Of a DNA stretch of 64,000 bases, positions 36,987 to 49,024 are shown in pieces. The DNA comes from Quercus robur. Taxonomy: Eukaryota; Streptophyta; Magnoliopsida; Fagales; Fagaceae. The translations under genes were made by a program, and so were the position numbers. The stretch spans positions 30,046,782-30,110,781 of the forward strand of contig NC_065535.1 in NCBI RefSeq assembly GCF_932294415.1, written 5' to 3'. The first letter of the stretch is position 1, and every line of letters starts with the position of its first letter. The notes under the pieces are model-generated. The model searched no databases and was not told where the DNA came from. It saw nothing but the letters and a program-made list of their open reading frames with translations.

Positions 36987-39900
36987 ATGCCAGGCCTTGT
37001 CTCCGTTAAAACTCCACCCGAAACTCCACCGCTCCGAATCTCCGTCCCCGGAACTCCGACCCAAGCCCAGGCCCAAACTCCGACCCAACAAAGATTCGAA
37101 CCCGTAAACTCTGTTTCGAACTCCAAACCCGCCTCTCCGCTTCCGAGACGACCGCCTTCGCCGTCTCCGTCGCGATCCAAATTCTCGCCGAGAAAACCGC
37201 CGCCCGATAACCCGAACTCCGAAGCGGCTCTAGACAACCCGGATCTCGGCCCGTTCCTCCTCAAGCTCGCGCGCGACACTATCGCATCCGGCGAGGGACC
37301 GAACAAGGCTCTCGACTATGCGCTCCGAGCTTCGAAGTCTTTCGAGCGGTGCTCCGGTGGAGCTGACGGCGAGCCGAGTCTGGACTTGGCGATGAGCCTT
37401 CACGTTTTGGCGGCGATCTACTCGAGTTTAGGGCGGTTCGAGGAGGCGATTCCGGTTCTAGAGCGGGCCATTCGGGTTCCGGATCCTCCTAGAGGCGCCG
37501 ATCACGCGCTCGCGGCGTTTTCCGGTCACATGCAACTCGGCGACACGTTTTCGATGCTTGGACAGGTGGATCGCTCAATTGCTTGCTATGAAGAAGGGCT
37601 TAAGATCCAGATCGAAGCCTTGGGCGACACCGATCCACGCGTCGGTGAAACTTGCAGGTTTGAATTTTCGTGCTTTTGATTTGCTAAATGTAGATCGGAT
37701 TGCTATAGAGAAATGTGTTAGAATTTGAATCAATTCGATAGAGTGGCATTGCTGTTGTATTTGCCAATTTTGGTAGCTAATTTTTAGGAGATTGAAGCAT
37801 TAACAATTTCTAATAAATTTGATATTGTTTTTCTTTGTTTTATTTGATATTTTGATGTGTGAAGGAAATGACTGTGCAATTAAAGGAAGGTGGGAATTTC
37901 TAATTTTGGTATGGTGGTTAATTTTTAGGATATTGAAGCATTGGAACTTGTTAATAAATTTAAAAAACTGAATTTTGTTGGGTAATTATTAGAAAATAGA
38001 AGATCGGCTTCTCTATGATTAATTCCATGGAACTATTGAAATTTTTTGTTGCATGTGCACATGTCAATGTGGTACGAGAATTTTTGTTTTATTTTTATAA
38101 TTGAAGAAAATAAATCCACTTGTGTCATTGTCCCAAATCCAAAAAACAGGGAGCGGGGTTGTGATGGGTCGACGATTAATGTAAAATTTTGTCACTTTAT
38201 TATGAATGGACCACTTTTGTCTATTGAGGATCCATAGGCGATCTCAAAATCTTGGGATTAGGACTTTGGTTGTTGTTATTGACTTGTTAATAGGTGCAGT
38301 AAAATGAATGTGCAATTAAAGGCATGGAGTCATTTCAAAGAATTAAGGAAGATTTTCAATGGTAGATTTCCTTGTCAATTGTGGCTTTTTCCAAGTGCAA
38401 ATCACATTTATGAGTCTGATTTTAGGTTTAAGTACCTACAAATTTTTAGTATATCTCATTATGTTTGTTAAAAATATTAGTTAATGACCTAATTCCTTTG
38501 GATTAGTGGATGAACTCACTTTTAGTTTGTTGATATTGAAAATGCAGGTACTTAGCTGAGGCCCATGTTCAAGCAATGCAGTTTGATAGAGCAGAAGAGT
38601 TGTGCAAGAAAACTCTTGAAATTCATCGTGCACACAGTGAGCCAGCATCTCTTGAGGAAGCATCTGACCGTCGGCTGATGGCTCTCATATGTGAGGCAAA
38701 GGGAGATTATGAATCAGCCCTTGAGCATCTTGTCCTTGCCAGCATGGCAATGATTGCAAATGCACAAGACACTGAGGTTGCAGCTATTGATGTCAGCATC
38801 GGCAATATTTACATGTCTCTCTGTCGTTATGACGAGGCTCTCTTTTCCTACCAGAAGGCACTTACTGTCTTCAAATCCTCAAAGGGTGACAACCACCCTT
38901 CGGTTGCCTCTGTCTTTGTACGCCTTGCTGACCTCTATCACAGAACCGGAAAGCTCCGTGACTCCAAGTCCTATTGTGAAAATGCCCTGAGGATATATGC
39001 GAAGCCCGTGCCTGGCACCACAGTTGAAGAGATTGCTGGTGGGTTGACTGAAATATCAGCCATTTATGAATCTGTTGATGAGCCTGAGGAGGCACTGAAG
39101 CTTTTGCAGAAGGCAATAAAAATGTTGGAGGATAAACCAGGACAGCAAAGCACGATTGCAGGAATTGAAGCACGAATGGGAGTGATGTTTTATGTGGTTG
39201 GGAGGTATGATGAAGCAAGGATCTCTTTTGAGAGTGCCATAACAAAACTTAGAGCAAGTGGGGAGAGGAAGTCTGCCTTCTTTGGTGTTGTGTTGAACCA
39301 AATGGGATTGGCTTGTGTACAGTTGTTCAAGATAGACGAGGCAGCTGAATTGTTTGAAGAAGCAAGGGGCATTCTGGAACAGGAGTGTGGCCCATGCCAT
39401 CAAGATACCCTTGGATTATATAGCAATCTTGCTGCTACCTATGATGCCATGGGGAGGTAATATATCATTTCAATTTATTTTTCCTGCATTTTGGTGCCGC
39501 TGCTGCCCCTTGTTCCCTAGGCCAAAAGTTGAGTTTAAAATTTTGGCTTGAACCCTGCCTTACAGGGTTCATCTCTATACAGCTGAGAATTGTCCTTACA
39601 ATTTAAAGGCTGTAATTGACATTTATAACATCATGGTAAGATTAGGTTTTAATAAAATTTCAGCTAGGTGTTGATTAACATATTTTATATCCTGCCATGG
39701 AGCTTATTACAAGCAACAATTAGTGTAGATTCTTAGGTTTATTTGTTCTTGTTGATTCTCAAACCCCCTTTGAGAATTTGTTATCATTTTAGAGGAGTTA
39801 AACCCAGCATATAATCTTATTTCTTCCTGTGTTCTTACTTTTTGAGTTTAATTGCTGTTTTAACAGTTGGAGTAATTCAACGGTATATATATTCTCAAAC

Positions 39901-40709
39901 CTTTATTGAGTTGTAATTGACTTCTTATTATTATTATTATCTTTTTTCTTTTTTTTTTTTTGGTGGGGGTAGGGGTGGGGTGTGGGGGGGTGATTTGCTT
40001 CCTTATATCATTGGAGTGACTTCTGCATATGTCCAACCTTTCACCATTCTTTTTTATGCTATTAAGAGATTAATCCATTTAGACAGGGTGTTGCAGCTCA
40101 ATCTCTGAGTGGATTCTCTTTGGTTCTGTTTTGTAATCACCTGTGCACTACATGCTTATAACTTCAGACTGAAACTTCATGATGAATCAGGTGTATTTGA
40201 TTGATTGCCTCAATCATTGACGTCTGTTTTAGGTTGGATTTAGATCATTGTATATTCCACGATTTTATAGTTTGGCTCAGACTGGCCTGTGTATTATTTT
40301 TCTTTTGTCAACTGCCATAATTTGATGCTCATGGTTGATGATTCATAACTAAGACATTCAACAGTAATATAATTTGTTATATTGTCTCAGCGCTTCTGTT
40401 AATGCATAAAGCAAGAGTGCGAATATTTTCTCCTATGTGATCCTTCTATTTTAACATATTCTATCAATACATTTCAGAGTTGATGATGCAATTGAAATCT
40501 TGGAGTATGTTCTTAAATTAAGAGAAGAAAAGCTTGGAATTGCAAATCCGGACTTTGAAGATGAGAAGAGAAGGCTAGCCGAGCTCCTGAAAGAAGCAGG
40601 CAGGACCCGAGACAGAAAAGCGAAATCACTGGAAAATCTCATTGATCCCAGCTCAAAGAAGAAGAAAGAGGTGACAAAGAGGTGGCCTGGATTGGGTTTT
40701 AGAATTTGA
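36987..40709 (+). CDS. KLCR1: Kinesin light chain-related TPR protein (KLCR/CMU family)
   Basis: Exons 36987-37657, 38548-39456 and 40478-40709 join in frame (GT-AG) to give 603 aa. The start MPGLVSVKTPP matches the usual N-terminus of this family. The N-terminal 75 residues are rich in Pro, Ser and Thr (SPSPSRSKFSPRKPP), a likely disordered, phosphorylatable segment. Residues about 80-565 are tandem tetratricopeptide repeats, for example LAAIYSSLGRFEEAIPVLERA, GNIYMSLCRYDEALFSYQKA (in part) and LYSNLAATYDAMGRVDDAIE. The tail is basic and Lys-rich, ending GLGFRI. KLCR proteins sit on cortical microtubules, where they help hold cellulose synthase tracks and bind IQD scaffolds; they are not shown to carry a motor. 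Numbering as KLCR1 rather than KLCR2 is uncertain. Confidence 0.92.
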
Positions 40710-43700
40710 AAAAAAAAAAGATTGTGCTTCAATGTCATGCAACTCTCTTACACGTACACATTCTGTAGCATAGAAAATCATGTATAGGATTGAAGTTATA
40801 ATTTGGCGAGGTTTTGTGTTTCTTGAGCTTTAAAATCCCCGATTATTTTGATATGTTAATTGCTTTTCGTTGAATGTCGGTGTTGTGAGCTTGTTGAAGT
40901 TGTTCACTAAAAGGAAATGCCCATTTGAGTGAATAAATTTTATATCCATGTTTGTTCCTCGTCATTTGTGCTTTATCTCTTGCTCAAACCTCTCTGGACA
41001 AATCTCAGTTTTCATTTTTCAACGGTTTTTTTCTTTCTTTGCTAACGATTTTTCAGTGGGTTGTTCCTACTTCCTTCTTCAATCTTGATACTTCTAAGAT
41101 CCATCTGCACATACAGCATTATTTTTTGGATCCAGTTTAGGATGATTAATTGATAGATTGGCTTTAACTAATTCATAACAAAAAGGAAGAACTTCCAAGC
41201 TTGCCTACCCATATTAAACTTAATACTCAGGTAGCACTCTTGTGATCTCTAGATAGCTCCTGCATTAGGTGGCACTTGCAGGTTTATTTGTTTAAAGATG
41301 AGATAAAAAATGACTTAAGTAAATAGGATAACTTATTTATTTAAAGCTAGTGTATTTGTTTAATATCACTTTTTGACTAGCATTGTAAACAAATAAGTCA
41401 GTTTATTTATAGCTTTTTAAAATTTTACTTTTTCTTACTTTTTAAAAGTACAAATATATCTTAGTTTATTTTCAATAAAAAAAACTAGCAAAAATCTAAG
41501 TAAGCTAATTCCAAATGAACACGCCTCTTTGAGAGAGGTCTAAGAAGCAACTACTGTCTCATATTTGCTAGATTTGTACGAGTGTAATATTATTCTCACC
41601 ATGGAGCAAATTCATCACCCTCTTAAACGACGGTTACTCTATGTTAATAGGAGGTGAGAGAAAGAAGGGAAGTGATATCTTATTCTAAATGGCTTACTAA
41701 ACAACTTATCTACTGTGTATGTTTTGCAAATAGTACCTTCAAGTTCAAACCAATAATATTAAAAATAAAAACAAATAAGAAAGGAAAACAAAAAACTAAT
41801 CAACAAGCGCAAAATATAAATAACACTATGAATTTTGATTTGAATATATGCCTAACTCCACAAGCAACAATAAAATAAAATAAAAAACTTTCGTGATAAA
41901 ATTAAAGAAGGTACAATAGTAACACAAAGACTCTTTCATGAAATCCAAATCCCAAATATGAGCTCCCTCTCAATTATCAAATATCATATTAGCACTCCCC
42001 CTTTTTATTTTGATTGTAACCAGAAGATAAAACACAATCCTTTGTGCTACTCCAACAAAATGGCATTATTGCGATTGCACTCTTGTCTCACAATTCACAA
42101 TAAGAAAACTTTTGTCTTTTTTTGAATTCTAAATACTTTTCATGACTTACCATCTCTCTTAAAAAAAATAAGATTGACGATATACACACACACACATAAA
42201 CACACACTCACGCTCATGTATTTTTACAAATCCTCCATGCATGCAAAATTTTAAAATCTTGGGAGATCAACAACCGTTTCATCTATAAAATATTTAAATT
42301 TCAAGTTTTTTTTTTAATTTTAAAATTATGTATAAAATATTATTTTATAGATTGAATAGAAAAAAAAAAATCCAATTTACACAAAAACTAGGATTTTTAA
42401 AGAAAAATAATATATTTTAAAAGAAAAATGTTTACTCACATATGTCTTATTTTGATGTAATAATTGTAGTAGTTGGCATAGATACATCAAAGCACATATA
42501 TTCATTAATTAACTCTACAAATTTATCCCAAAGGGTAATCCTTCAGAAACACTTTTTATTAGACAATAGGAGTATAAAATATCATATCTTAATATAGAAT
42601 GTTCCAAATCTTAAATAATATTGGGTTGTGTTCTAACTCTCATTTGTAAAATAAGAGAGAGAGAGAGAGAGAGCTCCATTGGAAATAAGAAAGCGACATT
42701 TGAGCCTTGGGGATTCATAAATTGTGGTGAGTTTCACTTAAAAAAAAAGGATATATAAACTTGGAAGAACTACATTAGATGAAGAATTTCAAATTGTAAT
42801 ATGTTAGGATTTTATTATAAACAAAAAATTTAGGATTTTATAAGAGAAGGAGCACAGCTAATATTTCATAAAATGAAAGAATTAAAATAAAAACCTGAAC
42901 ATAGTATTTCCGAAATTGGAAGAGCATGAAGAAAATTGAAGCAACGACTTCACATACGTGCCTCAAATATAGAGTTACTTGCGTGACTCTAATACTTGTA
43001 TATTTAATTAAGAATTTAATATATTGTGTAGGATCTAGTGTGGTTCCATTCATTGTGAGAGCCTCGGTGTCTTGCTTATTCAAAATGCACCTCCAACTCT
43101 GAGCATGTCCTGTGCCTTAATTAAGAGTCCATCTTCCTTGGGTTGTGTAAACGGTGTCTCTAAACTCTCCACTTGGTTAAGTCATTTGGCACAATCATGA
43201 CTTCTAAGTCCAATTTTTATATAGATTATATAATTTGACATGCATAGAACATAGAGAGCACTAAGATTTTCTAAATATTGATTTAATAAAAAACTATTAA
43301 TTATTGTAAAATTAAGAAAAAATTACATGAAGTAATACTTAATCCTAATTCCTGACCCTATATGTGTGTGTGTGTTGTGTACGGAGCAACCAAACTGGTT
43401 TTGACTATAATAAAACAGGTGGGACAAACAAGTTTTAATTGAATCTAACAGAGGTTGGCAACCTGTGTGTGGGCTTTGTCCCACATCGCCTAGTTTGCTT
43501 GGTGTGTGTGAGTATATCAATAGCTCCGCAACTCTAATTGCCACTAGTAGTTTTGGAGTTGGCGTGTTGTTGTATGTTTGTGTTTTATCAAAAAATAAAA
43601 AATAAAAAAAGATAAAGAAATCAAGAAAAACAAAGGTCGGCTAGAGCAAAGGGGTTTTATTCCAAAGTGCTACGTACATGTGTGGACAGTGGTGTAGCGA

Positions 43701-43780
43701 AAGTGTAGATAGGAGGAATGTCTCCCATCCTTGCCAGTTGCCCTTTCCCTTTTTTGGGACAAGTGGGTTGGAGTAGGAAT
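40710..43780. other. Intergenic region
   Basis: Contains the probable 3' UTR of KLCR (to about 40950). Simple repeats are (CA)n at 42182-42210 and (GA)n at 42653-42672. A weak foldback lies around 41280-41520. A snRNA-type promoter motif is described separately at 43478. No protein gene seen. Confidence 0.5.
43478..43518 (+). promoter_or_regulatory. Candidate plant snRNA-type promoter (USE plus TATA)
   Basis: GTCCCACATCG at 43478-43488 is an exact match to the upstream sequence element (RTCCCACATCG) of plant U-snRNA and 7SL genes. A TATAT follows at 43513 after 24 bases, the spacing used by RNA polymerase III snRNA genes. The sequence starting some 25 bases later is not U6, 7SL or another RNA that I recognise. 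The motif also occurs by chance and within repeats, so this is only a candidate. Confidence 0.35.
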
Positions 43781-44698
43781 ATTTTGCCAATTTATAATGA
43801 GGTGAATCCGACATTGATAAGATGAAGATGGAAGAGAAAAGTGAGAGATAATGGTGAATATAAGAGAGCCGAGTGTTTTAAGGAATAATATTCAAGTTGA
43901 GAAAAACCCATGTGAAGAGTGGGATAGGGCACCTTGTAGGGTAAATCATTTTTTACATCCCTAGCCAAAAGGAATGTATCCTCTCCTCTCTCCTCTTCTT
44001 TAACGTATCTCCATCCAAAGATATCTTAAATCTATTTATATCCCATTGATAACTTACTAAACTTCAATTGGTTTTCCATTGATGTGCTTGGTATATTATA
44101 TTTTCAGGTTTAATTATACATCTATACTCAACTTCTATTCAATATTTTAAAACAGTCCATGTCCTTTAAAATGTTCCTTTTAGTCCTTCTACTTTTAAGT
44201 TTGTGTTAAAAACACCCATGTCATTATCTCTTGTTTCAATTTTGAGTTGAGGTTGTTAAACAAAATTTTGCCAATTTATAATGAAGATGATAAGATGAAG
44301 ATGGAAGAGAAAAGTGAGAGATAATTATGGTGAATATAAGAGAGTTGAGCGTTTTAAGGAATAATATTCAAGTTGAGAAAAATCCATGTGAAGAGTGGGA
44401 TAGGGCACCTTGTAGGATAAATCATTTTTTGCATCCCTAGCCAAAAGGAATGTATCCTCTTCTCTCTCCTCTTCTTTCACGTATCTCCATCCAAAGATAT
44501 TCTAAATCTATCTATATCCCACATATAACTTACTAAACTTCAATTGGTTTTCCATTGATGTGCTTGTTATATTATATTTTTAGGTTTAATTATACATCTA
44601 TACTCAACTTCTATTCAATATTTTTAAGTTTGTGTCAAAAACACCCATGTCATTAACTCTTGTTTCAATTTTGAGTTGAGGTTGTTAAACAAAATTCT
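43781..44698. repeat. Tandem duplication, 494-bp unit
   Basis: ATTTTGCCAATTTATAATGA begins both copies (43781 and 44275). Copy 1 is 494 bp. Copy 2 is about 424 bp and lacks some 70 bp near its 3' end (around AAAACAGTCCATGTCC of copy 1). Identity by eye is high, with scattered substitutions. Non-coding. Confidence 0.9.
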
Positions 44699-47600
44699 GT
44701 GGATAGTAGTAAAGGAGGGAAGGGATTAGTTATTCAAATAATTTGTTTCCTACTTTGATATCCGTTTGGAGACAGAGAAATCAAAGCAAAAGTTAATGGG
44801 TATATACGGATCTTTTTTACACAAATTTAAGAACTAAGATGAAACATTTCAAAGGATGAGAACCATTTTAAACATAGGGTAAAGGTTATTGACTAAGTAT
44901 GTTAATTAAACCTATATTTTATCTTATAGTGTCCTTCCTCTTTCCACTTCAATTCATATTCTTCCCATCATCTCTACCCTCTTTTGCAAAACCTCTGCAC
45001 CTTAATTGTAGATAGTGTGTAGTCAATGTCATTACTTCATCTAGCTGGACCACCTTCGTAATTACATCATTTTCTTTTTGTTTAGTTAATGTAAGTGTTC
45101 CTTTTCTACCAAAAACCAAAAAAAAACATCATTTTCCTAAAGGATATGGCATCTATGTCATCTGATAACCATATATTCAACATGGAGATTAATGGGATAA
45201 AAAAAAAACATCATTGTTCATTAGGGTCAAGCCGACAGTTCTAAGTCGTTACTCATTGGTTCAAACTTTCGATATCGATTTTCTTTGTCATCTCAAAATG
45301 GAGAAGCACAAGCCAAAACAACTGTTTTGCATTATGATTTATATCCACACAACTTTCCATGAAATAGGTCGGGTATTGGAGAGAAAAGTTTTCCCAATTC
45401 AGAAAAAAAGAAAAAAGAAAAAAAAGAAGATAGTCAAGAACACAGCACTTAGTGTTTAGTGTGTTTTAGCTTGAAACATTAAGACCAAACTGTGACAACA
45501 ATAATGCACTATACAGTGGAGTGACTTTGTACTTTGGCCTTAGTCCTTGCCCATACATGTTCTATATTTTCCAATTCTACGTTTGACAAAAGAAAAGCAC
45601 ATGCGTCTAAATTCAATCCAGGCTACACATAAATGTCCCATCGTTCTCTTAATCTCAATAATCAATTTCAGTTGTGGAATTAAAGCAAAAGTCTCATCAG
45701 AATTTGATTCATCATTGACCAAATTAATGTGATTCCTTAGGTAAGGTATATGTTCATGTACCTCCTTAGGCTTTTGTGTTTGATTTGAACAATTAATGCC
45801 TATAATTCGATAGGGACTGAATTCTTCTACCACTAGTTAGTGTCGAGAGTCAGTTGGGGGGGCATAGTTGGTCTGCATGGACAAGTACGCTAGGAACTGT
45901 TTTGTGTTAATGCATAGATGGATGGTGTTTGATTGTTTGGAATAATATCAAAAATAGTGATTTTGGATATTATAATGGTGCATATATATGGATTATGGAA
46001 TATCAAAAATAGAAGATTTGGGATGTTATAATGGTGACATGCACTTCTGAAAAGAAGAATTGCCAAGTAAAATGGGGAATCACTCTTTAATTATCCAAAA
46101 ATTAAACAAAGATAGCTAGGTTCATATACTTTGAAAACAACAAATTACTGTTTGTGAAAATGATTAGTGAATGTCCAAGTCAGCCACCACTCCAAAAATT
46201 GTAATTAGCTAGGGCGAACAGGATTAAGATCTTGTAGTCAACAATTAGGGATCAAAAGCCAATTTTGCTCACAATGGTACTCAAACAGCGCACACTAACA
46301 AGTTACCAAAAAAAAAAAAAAATTGGTTTTGATCATATGGTGGGAAAACTTTTGACAAATTAATTACAGTAATTTATAAATGGATCTTCACTTTATGCTC
46401 CATAATAATGTTCGCAAAAATTCATATAAATGCACAAAAGTTTCAAAAATATTCACCAGAAGAAGATATGGTTATATATGATTGGGTTGAGATCCTCTGG
46501 AATTTTTAGAATAATTTCACCTTATATATATGTCTATTTTGAAATTACTAAATTAAATTTTGTCACATAATTAGTTAAAAAATAATATTAATTAATTCAA
46601 AATCAATGAATAAGATTTTTAGAATTGAACGATATAATTACTCTAAGAACTCTAGGATTATAATCCGTTATTACTAATTAGAGGAGAAAATACCTCAAAT
46701 ATACATGATTAATAAAATCAATGAATTCGAATGTGACACATTGTACACTAATTAAAGTCAAGTAAACAAACATAATTAGACAAGTTTTAATCAACCTATG
46801 TGGATCTATATAAGATCATTTTCCTTCTTACAAGCAGGACACACTTTTTTTTTTATGCATGCGAAATCAAAAATTTCAAATATTATTTTTTGGTTAGAAT
46901 CACGACTATAATGTCTCTGTTAGATTCTCTAGATGAATTAAAGTTTTGAATAGAAACATAGTTTTGCAAATTATCCCTAAAATTAGAAGACATTTAAAGA
47001 TTTTTGAACTCATTCGAGTGTTCAACGTGGTTATTGTCATTTAGCCAACAAACAAGATGAGACTTTACTACCATGAAACGGCTTTTTACAAAAAGATACG
47101 AAGGTCACGTAATCTATAAGATGTCCAATAAGCAAATCGATCATCTAACTGTTTCTTGTTTTATTGCTTTTAATCCTATTCTTTTCAGCCTCTTTAGGCC
47201 CTTAATTCCTTTCCAACACACTCGTTGTTCTTGTAACGGGACAAAAATAAGTTTATTTATTATTATGCCCCTTTATAGTCGTTACAAATTTTACTATACC
47301 CGTCTTATGTGTCAACAAAATAAAAAAGTAATTATGAACTTTATTATATTGTTGATATGACATCAATTATATTAATACTAAGATAGTATGTAAATTTTTT
47401 TGTAATAAATATTTTAATAATTAAAAATATTATTCAAATTAAAAAGAAAAAGGAAAGAAGAAGTAACCTGTCTTTGAAAGAGTTTGGTTAGCATAATGTC
47501 ACGTATCTAATTAATTAGTCTTTCTTCTCGTGTGGAATTTAAGCATTTTCATTTGGACACAAAAATATGAGCCTTTCATAATTTAATTTTTATCTTTCTT

Positions 47601-49024
47601 GATAGAGTGTAAAATAAAAAATAAAAATTTGTGAGATTAGGACTGAAAAACACGAAGAGATCACAATGATGCGCATGCATTTCCATGCATAAACTACTAT
47701 TTTATGCAGTTTTTTTTTTTTTTTTTTTTAATTTAATTTTATATATAGTGAAAGTTTTATATAAACCTCATGCATGCTTATATATATAAAGAACTCAATC
47801 AAACAAATCTCCTTAATTTTTTGACAACCTGATATAATATGCAAAATGAAATGCTAGATGCATGCTCAACTCACATTCTAACCACTCAAAAAAACAAAAA
47901 AACTCACATTCTAACCATGACAAACCTGTCCACTATCACGATGATCGCAATCAATGGAATCAGGCTCGTATCAACTCTCATTGCCAGTGTGCGAATCATG
48001 AAATAATTAGATCCCATAATCCCATTAGAGATATCACCAAAAGCCATATAGGGATTGATCTGTACATGTTGAACATTTGTACCATACAAGTGCAAACATT
48101 TGCACCATGCATATGTGTCTTCTTTAGCTCATGTTTGATATATGAGCAATCCTTATTGACTTGAATAAAAACCCAATGTTGCCCTTCACAAAAACACCAT
48201 TCTCTTTGAGTTCTTAATTTCTCAGTGCAATAGTGGTGTATTTTGTCAATTTGTGTTCATAAATCAAGAGGGGGCACCACAATTCTCAACATGGGCAGCT
48301 AATTAACTGCCTTGGCTCTTTGTCTCTGAAAACTGAATCCAAAAAATTTCACATTTCATGGCTTTTTAGATAGGATTTGAATTGAGGTAAAGTGACAAAA
48401 AAAAGTTATTTTATCCAAAGAGAAGCCACTTTCTGATACCTGTAACGTTAGGAGTACTGAGAATCTTGAAGGCAGTGCCAACTCTAACTCTCTTTCTCTC
48501 TCACTATTTCTTTCGGTGAAATTAGCGAAAATGCCAATTATCTCCTCCTTCATTTAAGGCATTCCTTTCCATGTGTTGCTTTATGTTGCACAAGCCAATA
48601 CATGTCATGCAAGTCACACATGACCCATCAGTTTCTTGATACCCTCTATGGCTCTATACTCTATAGCATAGGCTTATGAGTGATGTTAAGACTTAAAAAA
48701 GACACAATGCTTTTTATAATATTTTTATTTAATTAAAATAACATCAATTTTATCTAAGTTTAACATCACTTTTATTATAAGTTAATTATAAGTAATTATT
48801 TAAACTAAGTTCACAGTTAACATTACTTTTATTACGCATGCAACAAGTTATTTCAAAGATGGTAAAAAAATATGAGGCACACCCTCACCGAACAACCACC
48901 ATCTTAGTTTCTTACCCCTATGTGAATATAAGTATATAGCATTCTATGTACGTACGTCTCTCTTCAACTTGTCTCTGAAAATAAACTTTTTCTTCAGCTC
49001 TCTCTTTCTCATTCTTCTTCAGCT
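44699..49024. other. Intergenic region upstream of the SWEET gene
   Basis: AT-rich with poly(T) near 47711-47731. A plausible TATA (AGTATATAG, about 48931) and CT-rich leader (48960-49020) precede the SWEET ATG. No other gene recognised. Confidence 0.5.
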
